DNA from: Alcaligenaceae bacterium
GTDB lineage: Bacteria > Pseudomonadota > Gammaproteobacteria > Burkholderiales > Burkholderiaceae_B
Direction: 5' to 3'
Assembly: GCA_012512545.1 (NCBI GenBank)
Contig: JAAZDZ010000442.1
Span: 1-5,437, forward strand
DNA: 5,437 nt
Under the pieces are notes generated by a model. It was not told where the DNA came from and did no database searches. It saw only the letters and a program-made list of their open reading frames with translations. Below, piece by piece: positions 1-5,437 of this stretch (its first letter is position 1; every line of letters starts with the position of its first letter). The position numbers were made by a program, and so were the translations under genes.

Positions 1-1461
1 CCCCACCACGAAGATATCTTTGGCCTTGCCGCTGGTGGCCACTGCCAGCGCGTAAGCGAACACTAAAGAGGTGGGCAGTTCGCAATATTGGTCGGCTACG
101 TCGAAGTGGTCGGCGCACACCCGCAAGCCGAAGTCGAATATGGGCTTGCCCTTGAGCGCTTCCTGAACCTGTGCAGGCAGCATGCTGAAGGGGGTGATCA
201 GCGGTTGCGGCAGCTCGGTATGGGTTTTGCAATCGGCCAGCAGACGCAAAGGATGGCAGGCCACGCGGTAGTTGATCAGCTCAGCCGCAACGGCTGTCTG
301 GGTATTCAGCGCCAGAACAATGGGGTTGTACTTGCGGATAAAGCGCTCGATGGCGGCGCGGTGCGCAACAGCGCCCGGGCCGGTGCCGAGAATCAGCACG
401 TCACGCCCTTCAAAAACCTGTTTGGGGTTCCAGCTACCCCGGGCTTCGCCATGATAAAAATGGCGGGCGACGTCGAGCTTCTTCAGGCTGAATTTCTTGC
501 CGCCCTCTTCCCGCAGGTGGTCGATCACCGCCAGGACGTCTTCCTCGCTGAAGCGTGAATCGCCCTGCATTTGCTGCACGTAAGACGGGTGAATTCCGTA
601 CTTGCCGGTAAGGTAGTAATAAGGGTTGGTGCCCCAGCCAAACTTGTGCTGCATGGGCTTGAAGTAGGCGCTCAGCAACTGCATCAGGGGAATCATATTG
701 ATGTGTCGCCCACGGCGCCCCGCCACTTCTATCACCAATTCTTCGGTGCGGGCATTGCCCGGGCCGCGCCCCATGCCAGTGACGGTGGCGTCCACCCAGG
801 TTACGCCTTCATTCAGGGCGCGCACGGTATTCGACAGCGCCAGGCCCAGATTGTCATGCGTGTGGATACCCAACGCGCCCTGCCAGCCGCTGCGCAGCCA
901 GCCGATGATTTCCGCAGCCTGATCGGGCGTCATGCTGCCCATGGAATCGGCAAAATACAGAACGTCGATTTCGTAAGCGGATGCCAGCCTGGCCAGCGCC
1001 TTGACTTCCGCTTCCGTGCGGTCGGCAATCTGCATCAGGTTGAAGCCCACCACAAAACCGCGCTCTTTCAGCCAGCTGACGGCGGGCAACGCGGCTTCAA
1101 ATTCATGAACATGGCTGGCAATGCGCACAAGATCCACCGGCGACTGTGCGGCATCGTTGGGAAACAGCGTCTGCAAGGCGGTGTGCAAAGGAACTTCGCC
1201 CACCAGTTCGCTGGCATTCACCATGACGCCCACCTGCAGCGCGGCGGGTATCTGCAGGCTGTTGATGAATTCGTCGGTGGTATAGGCGCAAGCGCCTTTG
1301 AAGCCATTGTTTGCCAGAGAGCGCAGGCCCAGTTCGACAATATCAACGCCCGCTTCTGCCATGGCGTGCAGGTATTGATTGATAACCGGCTCAGGAAAAT
1401 TCCAGTTATTGTAATAACCGCCGTCCCGAAGGGTGCAGTCCAGAACATATATATTTTGCAT
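1..1461 (-). CDS. HMGL-type aldolase fused to an MptE/DUF115-like domain (C-terminus cut by the window)
   Basis: The frame stays open from the ATG at 1461 to the window edge, giving 487 residues with no stop. The first 300 or so residues are an HMG-CoA lyase/DmpG-type TIM barrel. Visible are DCTLRDGGYYNNW at residues 8-20 (Arg12 and metal ligand Asp13), HTHDNLG at 200-206 (metal ligands His200 and His202) and GMGRGPGNARTE at 229-240. Such barrels do metal-dependent C-C bond cleavage or condensation with a 2-oxo acid or acyl-CoA. From about residue 350 a second domain begins with VLILGTGPG (355-363), a Rossmann-like glycine loop that recalls MptE/DUF115 proteins. Similar two-domain proteins of about 530 residues, as I recall them, occur in O-antigen and capsule clusters, so roughly 40 residues are probably missing here. 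It is cytoplasmic, with no signal peptide. It lies 31 bases after the 610-aa gene, in the same operon. An in-frame ATG at 1479 is possible, but the start at 1461 has GGAG eight bases upstream and matches the usual short N-terminus before DCTLRDGG. The substrate is unknown; synthesis of an unusual sugar or acyl group is inferred. Confidence 0.9.
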   Translation of the reverse strand, partial: MQNIYVLDCTLRDGGYYNNWNFPEPVINQYLHAMAEAGVDIVELGLRSLANNGFKGACAYTTDEFINSLQIPAALQVGVMVNASELVGEVPLHTALQTLFPNDAAQSPVDLVRIASHVHEFEAALPAVSWLKERGFVVGFNLMQIADRTEAEVKALARLASAYEIDVLYFADSMGSMTPDQAAEIIGWLRSGWQGALGIHTHDNLGLALSNTVRALNEGVTWVDATVTGMGRGPGNARTEELVIEVAGRRGRHINMIPLMQLLSAYFKPMQHKFGWGTNPYYYLTGKYGIHPSYVQQMQGDSRFSEEDVLAVIDHLREEGGKKFSLKKLDVARHFYHGEARGSWNPKQVFEGRDVLILGTGPGAVAHRAAIERFIRKYNPIVLALNTQTAVAAELINYRVACHPLRLLADCKTHTELPQPLITPFSMLPAQVQEALKGKPIFDFGLRVCADHFDVADQYCELPTSLVFAYALAVATSGKAKDIFVVG

Positions 1462-1469
1462 AAGTGTTT

Positions 1470-1473
1470 CTCC
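1470..1473 (-). promoter_or_regulatory. Ribosome binding site of the aldolase gene
   Basis: On the minus strand GGAG lies eight bases before the ATG at 1461. It sits between two in-frame ATG codons (1479 and 1461) and decides for the downstream one. The upstream ATG has only a weak AGAG-like element close in front of it. Confidence 0.6.
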
Positions 1474-1492
1474 GAGCATCGCTCTGGTGATT

Positions 1493-3325
1493 TCACGCCC
1501 TGGCCAGCGCCTGGAACCTTGAATCAAGCACTTGCTTTACAAACGCGCTGAAATCACCGGCGTCAATGCTGTAACTGACAAAATCCAGTCTTTCGCAATT
1601 TTCATCGGGGATATCCACCACCAAGTCTGTCGGCACAATATGAGTATCGGTGTGAATATGAATGGGCCTGACTTCTTCCAGCATGGAATTGCTCAAGTGC
1701 GCTATTCCAGGCAACCGGCAAAAACGCGCCGGGTACATTGAACCGGTCGAATAGTTCGCAATGAAAAAGTGGCATTTCGACGCAACATGCATTTTCTCCA
1801 TGCTGCCGCATCCCACCAGGCTGTAAGCGGCAATACCCTTGGGCAGGCTGCGCACAATGCTGGAAACCACCGCTTCATCTGCAGAAAAATCGGCGCTTTT
1901 CGATGCCTCAAAAATATCCGCAGTCATGCCGTCGAATATCACGCAAAAGCCGGGATGCTTTTCATGCAAGCTGGTCAGCACTTCAATCAGCGCTTCCTGC
2001 TGGTTCAGCCAGGCCCGCTTCTGCTGGCTGATTCCAACCCACAGAACCAGTTCATAAGAGTTCAGAAACGCGTAGCGCTCAGAAAACGCCGGAATCGCAG
2101 CAACTTCTTGCAGCAATTCCTGATCCATATAGCGGATTTCAGTTTCCGTCAGCGCCTTGTATGAAACCCCCACCACACTCATGGCATCAAAGCCAATACC
2201 GCGCGATGCCTGGGCGAGCTCCGCCGCGGAGGCCGCCTGCAAACTGCTGCCGCGGGCTTTCATGAGTTCCACAGTAAGGTAGCAGTGGCCGTTAATGGCC
2301 CAGATGCGGTCAATATGCCGCAGCCCGCCCTTGCGCCCCGCCACATGAAGGGCGGGCCAGGTGTCGTAGAAAAAATGGTAGGGACTCACGCCATTCACGA
2401 CAACCTGATTCACCGCAACCGCAGCCACAGCGTCGCTGCTGCCCGCGAACTTATCGGGGTGCTGCGCTGCGCCAGTGATCAAGGCGTGCAGGTGAGCGTG
2501 CTCGTACAGCGCGCCCGGCAGCACAAAAACAAAATTACGGGCGGGGAAATAGACGAAATCCGCGGCATGCAGATACTGGCCGACGTAGAACCGTTCACCC
2601 TCAAAGTCGAACACCAGGAAATTGATTTGATGAAAAACGCTTCCCAGAAGCCTGGATTCCCCCATGGCGAAGGGGCCCGGGATTGCAGAACCGCCCTCTC
2701 TATTCACGCACATGACATCATGAGAAAACGAGGCGTCCGATAAAAACTCCACAAATCTCAGAAAAAAGCCTTGTTCCGCGGCAGCCAGAGGCAGTTCCCC
2801 CAAGGCCGGGAAACGATGAAGCCTGGTATTGCGGAACAGAAACCCCACCGCGTTGGAAAGCAGGCCGCTGACGGGGCTGCCGCCCGTGAGTTCATCACTT
2901 TTCACGCCGTCCGCCAGCAAGCGGCTTATATGCTTGGGCAGATCAGAATCCAGCGCGAAAGATTTCAATGTCTTCCAGTGGTAGACCCCATGGGGGAAAT
3001 GAACATTGATTCTTATTTCCGGGGAAAACGGCAGCTCCATGGAGAACCCGCAAAACCTGTCCTGCCCCTTCAAAGGCGCGGCGCCGGTTTTATCTGCCAC
3101 ATCCGGCCTGGGTTTTTCGGGGTAGCCGGACACCACGCCGAAGTCGCCTTCCACGGATATCTGGTACAGCTCGCTGCCTGCGGGGTTGATCCAACCGGCA
3201 ACAGTCAGGCTGGAACCATCGTACGATTTCGTTGTGGCCGGGCTATCCAGCACGCCAGAAAAAACCCTTCTGGAAGCGTTGGCGCTTTCTACTGGCGTAA
3301 TGTCTTCAAAAAGATTGACTATCAT
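1493..3325 (-). CDS. Putative glycan-biosynthesis protein: N-terminal beta-sandwich-like domain plus GT61-reminiscent region
   Basis: This 610-residue protein is not one I can assign to a named family. Residues 20-125 look like a beta-sandwich module found at the start of some polysaccharide-cluster proteins: LDSP at 26-29, LTVAGW at 40-45, then a RPDV...GF pattern at about 73-94. The middle holds VNGVSPYHFFYDTWPAL (310-326), which recalls the His/Asp segment of GT61/DUF563 glycosyltransferases. The C-terminal third has an alpha/beta pattern with VGISQQKRAWLNQQE (430-444), FDGMT (464-468) and ANYSTGS (523-529), resembling a GT-B nucleotide-sugar lobe in layout only. There is no signal peptide or clear membrane helix, so it is probably cytoplasmic. 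It starts 26 bases after the RgpF-like gene and ends 31 bases before the aldolase gene. A TTG at 3343 would add six residues, but it has no purine-rich site. The ATG at 3325 has AGG eight bases upstream and is preferred. Glycosyltransferase is the leading guess; a glycan modification enzyme is the alternative. Confidence 0.85.
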   Translation of the reverse strand: MIVNLFEDITPVESANASRRVFSGVLDSPATTKSYDGSSLTVAGWINPAGSELYQISVEGDFGVVSGYPEKPRPDVADKTGAAPLKGQDRFCGFSMELPFSPEIRINVHFPHGVYHWKTLKSFALDSDLPKHISRLLADGVKSDELTGGSPVSGLLSNAVGFLFRNTRLHRFPALGELPLAAAEQGFFLRFVEFLSDASFSHDVMCVNREGGSAIPGPFAMGESRLLGSVFHQINFLVFDFEGERFYVGQYLHAADFVYFPARNFVFVLPGALYEHAHLHALITGAAQHPDKFAGSSDAVAAVAVNQVVVNGVSPYHFFYDTWPALHVAGRKGGLRHIDRIWAINGHCYLTVELMKARGSSLQAASAAELAQASRGIGFDAMSVVGVSYKALTETEIRYMDQELLQEVAAIPAFSERYAFLNSYELVLWVGISQQKRAWLNQQEALIEVLTSLHEKHPGFCVIFDGMTADIFEASKSADFSADEAVVSSIVRSLPKGIAAYSLVGCGSMEKMHVASKCHFFIANYSTGSMYPARFCRLPGIAHLSNSMLEEVRPIHIHTDTHIVPTDLVVDIPDENCERLDFVSYSIDAGDFSAFVKQVLDSRFQALARA

Positions 3326-3351
3326 GTTTCCAACCTGGAACAAACAGGCCG

Positions 3352-4611
3352 TTAAATAAGGCCGCGATTAAATGCCGACCGCTTCCACCCGAAGTAGGAA
3401 ATATCCCCCGGCTGCCTGGCATACATGATCCTCCGGAAGCTGTCCCGCTGTTCTGGAACGAGGTCTTCCGCAATCATTTCAACGTCCTCGGAATTGAATA
3501 CGCCCCTGTAAAGGCCATCGATCTTGATAATCGCCAGGCCCATTCTGTGCAAAAACGGGCCATTCTGATGTATTTGCGAACCACGCGAAAAACTGGCGGC
3601 GAAATCTGAAATGATTTTTCTGTTCACCAGTTCTTCCAGAGGGCCATCCTCATTAACCGGGCCCGGCTCCAGGCCCAAAGCAACTTGCTTGAAGCCCGAT
3701 GCCAACGCGCCCAGGCCCACGGTTTCCACGCTGTCCTCATCGCCTTCTGCTATTTCGTCCGTGGGCAGCTTGCGATGCAGGTATTTCCCGTAGAGGGCCC
3801 TGGACACCTCCGAGAAAGAAAAAGTGGGCCAGAAAGTGGGAGAACAGCGGCTCAAGGTGGCAACAGCCTCGAAAAGCTCAGGGTCGGACCTGAGCTTGTT
3901 CACCGCGTAAGTCACGTCGTAGAGCGCGCCAATGCTGTCCGGGCTGGCCACTGCAGCCCGCAATGCCTTGGTCAGCCCCATTTCACCTCTTTTAATGACC
4001 TGCGGCCTGACGTCGCTGCACTTGTAGTTGCGCCAGTATTCCCTTATTTTTCCGCTGTTCAGCACCGCATGACTCATTGCAATGCAAAACGAGCCCAGGT
4101 GGTATTCGACTTCGTGGTTTTCGGTGGCGCCCAGAACCTCGAAATCGCTTTCCAACATCTCTTTCAAAAACTTGAGCACATGCTTCTCGCTGAAGAAAAC
4201 GCTGTCGTTCAACATCAGCAACCGGGGGCAATGCGCCGCGTGCTCCTGGGAATATATGTAGCTGAAGCCTGCTTTATAACTACCGAAGTCACGGCCAAAA
4301 TTGAACCGTTCTATATAGCAACTCAAATAATCACGGTAATCATCCGGAGCGGACAACTTCAGCGTGTTCACGCCAATTACATACACCCCCAGGCTTTTGG
4401 CGGCCCGCAGCAACGCCAGTACATCGTCGCGAATACGGCCCTTCTGATACAAGGCCAGCAGCAAAATTTTCTGCCCTGCGTAGGGCGCGGAAAAATGAAC
4501 CACATCCTTTTTGCCGCGGCTGCGCAGCCCGTTACGCATTGAGCTCAGGAACAGGCAGGCGTAAATGGAGTGGTAGATAAACCGGCTTACAAAGCTTCTG
4601 ATGATGTTCAT
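3352..4611 (-). CDS. Rhamnan synthesis protein F (RgpF)-like protein, probable glycosyltransferase
   Basis: This 419-residue protein resembles the rhamnan synthesis F family (PF05045), whose members act in assembly of rhamnose-rich and other cell-surface polysaccharides. Supporting motifs are RFNFGRDFGSYKAG (102-115), which matches the family's N-GRD segment, and LLMLNDSVFF (131-140), followed by a GATENHEVEYHLGSFCIAMS-type stretch typical of the core. A C-terminal block from about residue 345 (HQNGPFLHRMGLAIIKIDGLYRG) matches the 'iK.D..yrg' end seen in some RgpF relatives. Residues 7-24 are hydrophobic and aromatic and could attach the protein to the inner face of the membrane, but there is no cleavable signal. 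The ATG at 4611 is preceded by GGCGGA with a six-base spacer. The gene lies 47 bases after the ATPase gene and 26 before the next one. The domain call is from motif recognition. The sugar transferred cannot be read from the sequence, and a rhamnose product is not implied. Confidence 0.88.
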   Translation of the reverse strand: MNIIRSFVSRFIYHSIYACLFLSSMRNGLRSRGKKDVVHFSAPYAGQKILLLALYQKGRIRDDVLALLRAAKSLGVYVIGVNTLKLSAPDDYRDYLSCYIERFNFGRDFGSYKAGFSYIYSQEHAAHCPRLLMLNDSVFFSEKHVLKFLKEMLESDFEVLGATENHEVEYHLGSFCIAMSHAVLNSGKIREYWRNYKCSDVRPQVIKRGEMGLTKALRAAVASPDSIGALYDVTYAVNKLRSDPELFEAVATLSRCSPTFWPTFSFSEVSRALYGKYLHRKLPTDEIAEGDEDSVETVGLGALASGFKQVALGLEPGPVNEDGPLEELVNRKIISDFAASFSRGSQIHQNGPFLHRMGLAIIKIDGLYRGVFNSEDVEMIAEDLVPEQRDSFRRIMYARQPGDISYFGWKRSAFNRGLI

Positions 4612-4658
4612 TTGTGTTCCGCCACACTCCGTTGCTCAAGGGCCACCGGCCACACCGG

Positions 4659-5351
4659 TCACCGCATCAATTCATCGTAAATCTTCAGCGTGTCTTCCTG
4701 CGTTTCACCCTGGACCAGCTCTCCGTTGTTCAGGATCACGCAACGGTCGCAAAGGGTGGCGATCTGCCCTCGCGAATGCGACACCAGCACCACCGTCTGA
4801 CCGCAGGCTATTTTCTGCATCATGGTGCGTTCCGCCTTCTGCCTGAAGTGCGCGTCTCCCACGCTCAGCACTTCGTCCACCAGCAGCACGTCCGGACTGA
4901 TGATGGTGCTGATGGCAAAGCCCAGGCGCGAAGCCATGCCGCTGGAATAATTGCGCACAGGCTCGTCGAAGTAGTCGCCCAGTTCCGCGTATTCCTTGAT
5001 TTCTTCCAGGCGCTGCACGACATCCTTGCGCCGGTAGCCCAGCAGCATCCCGCCAAACAAGGCGTTGTCCCTGCCGCTGAGGTCGCGGTCAAACCCCGCC
5101 TGCAAGGCCAATAAAGACACGCTCGCCCCATGGTTGATGACATCGCCGTAATCAGGCTTCAAAGAACCGGACATCACCTTCAACAGGGTCGATTTACCCG
5201 CGCCATTGGCGCCCAGAATGCCCAGTGTTTCACCCCCAAACACATCCAGAGACACCCCTTTCAGCGGTTCGTTATAGGTCTTGCCACCGCCTTTGCCGCT
5301 CATCTTGAAACGCACGCCAATGTCCTTCAAGGACAGAAAAACCCTATCCAT
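4659..5351 (-). CDS. ABC transporter ATP-binding protein, polysaccharide export (Wzt/TagH/KpsT type)
   Basis: This 230-residue protein is the nucleotide-binding subunit that powers export of a lipid-linked polysaccharide across the inner membrane with the adjacent permease. The ATPase motifs are in order: Walker A GANGAGKST (47-55), a Q-loop region around Gln84 followed by GFDRDLSGRDN (86-96), the signature YSSGM (135-139), Walker B VLLVDE (155-160) with SVGD, and the switch His192 in VSHS. YSSGM in place of LSGGQ, and DEVLSVGD, are hallmarks of the O-antigen, teichoic-acid and capsule exporter subfamily. The protein ends about 20 residues after the D-loop and switch region and so lacks the C-terminal carbohydrate-binding domain of long Wzt proteins. 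This makes it closer in size to KpsT or RfbE-like short forms. The ATG at 5351 is chosen over the GTG at 5354 because AGGGGA lies seven bases upstream of it. It overlaps the permease stop by one base. Confidence 0.95.
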   Translation of the reverse strand: MDRVFLSLKDIGVRFKMSGKGGGKTYNEPLKGVSLDVFGGETLGILGANGAGKSTLLKVMSGSLKPDYGDVINHGASVSLLALQAGFDRDLSGRDNALFGGMLLGYRRKDVVQRLEEIKEYAELGDYFDEPVRNYSSGMASRLGFAISTIISPDVLLVDEVLSVGDAHFRQKAERTMMQKIACGQTVVLVSHSRGQIATLCDRCVILNNGELVQGETQEDTLKIYDELMR

Positions 5352-5437
5352 CACCGCATCCCCTGCCGCACAAAATTGCGCCGCTGATGGCGGTAAAAAA
5401 CAGCGCTCACCAGAAGAACGGCGGAGGTAAACAGCAA
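5351..5437 (-). CDS. ABC-2 type polysaccharide export permease, last 28 residues (partial)
   Basis: Only the C-terminal end is in the window. It reads as a hydrophobic stretch LLFTSAVLLVSAVF (residues 1-14 of the visible part), then a basic tail YRHQRRNFVRQGMR and a TGA stop. This is the usual end of Wzm/KpsM/TagG-type permeases: a last transmembrane helix with a short positively charged cytoplasmic tail. The stop shares its A with the ATG of the ATPase gene (TGATG). The assignment rests on the helix-plus-basic-tail pattern and on the neighbour being the matching ATPase. The specific subfamily cannot be decided from 28 residues. Confidence 0.85.
   Translation of the reverse strand: MLFTSAVLLVSAVFYRHQRRNFVRQGMR
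5359..5364 (-). promoter_or_regulatory. Ribosome binding site of the ABC ATPase gene, inside the permease end
   Basis: AGGGGA on the minus strand lies seven bases before the ATG at 5351. It is inside the last codons of the permease gene, which fits coupled translation of the two subunits. Confidence 0.6.

Noticed and set aside
1477..1479. Upstream in-frame ATG for the aldolase gene
   Set aside because: It would place the GGAG ribosome site inside the gene and add six residues that I do not expect before the family's N-terminal DCTLRDGG motif.
571..1551. Plus-strand open frame of 326 codons
   Set aside because: It lies antisense to the aldolase gene, whose minus-strand frame carries clear family motifs. 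Its own product is rich in His, Gln and Arg with no recognisable domain, as expected of a shadow frame in GC-leaning DNA.
3341..3343. TTG as the start of the 610-aa gene
   Set aside because: No purine-rich site precedes it, while the ATG 18 bases further on has AGG at a good distance.
2771..3355. Plus-strand open frame of 194 codons
   Set aside because: It is antisense to the N-terminal part of the 610-aa gene and shows no domain. It is best explained as a shadow.
3685..4542. Plus-strand open frame of 285 codons
   Set aside because: It is antisense to the RgpF-like gene, with no recognisable motif or convincing ribosome site. The minus-strand frame explains the region.
4645..4659. Inverted repeat ACCGG-ccaca-CCGGT just after the ATPase stop, considered as a terminator
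   Set aside because: The stem is only five base pairs and no T-run follows on the minus strand. The next gene starts 47 bases after the ATPase stop in the same direction.

Overview
The window is a stretch of a bacterial surface-polysaccharide cluster in which every supportable gene lies on the minus strand. It therefore reads from right to left. I recognise five genes: the last codons of an ABC-2 permease, a Wzt/TagH-type ABC ATPase, a rhamnan synthesis protein F (RgpF)-like protein, a 610-residue protein with a probable glycan role, and a long N-terminal part of an HMGL-type aldolase fused to an MptE/DUF115-like domain. The GC-leaning sequence, GTG/GCG/CTG-rich codon use and O-antigen/capsule export logic suggest a Gram-negative bacterium, most likely a proteobacterium. 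I cannot name the genus.

Layout in transcription order: permease end (5437-5351, cut by the window), ATPase (5351-4659), RgpF-like protein (4611-3352), 610-aa protein (3325-1493), aldolase (1461 to beyond position 1). The gaps are -1, 47, 26 and 31 bases, and no terminator or promoter is evident between the genes, so one polycistronic transcript is likely. The permease stop and the ATPase start share a base (TGATG), which suggests translational coupling of the two transporter subunits. Coding density is close to 100 percent. There is no gene-free stretch above 50 bases, and I see no RNA gene, CRISPR array, insertion sequence or long repeat. The long plus-strand open frames are antisense shadows of these genes.

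Working model (inference): the permease and ATPase export a lipid-linked glycan across the inner membrane. The RgpF-like protein and the 610-aa protein act in the cytoplasm on glycan assembly. The aldolase fusion makes or modifies an unusual sugar or acyl building block. The transporter parts and the RgpF-like family are familiar. The least understood parts are the 610-aa protein, with a beta-sandwich-like N-terminus followed by a GT61-reminiscent region, and the aldolase, which keeps the metal site of 4-hydroxy-2-oxovalerate aldolase but has a tyrosine where that family has its catalytic histidine.
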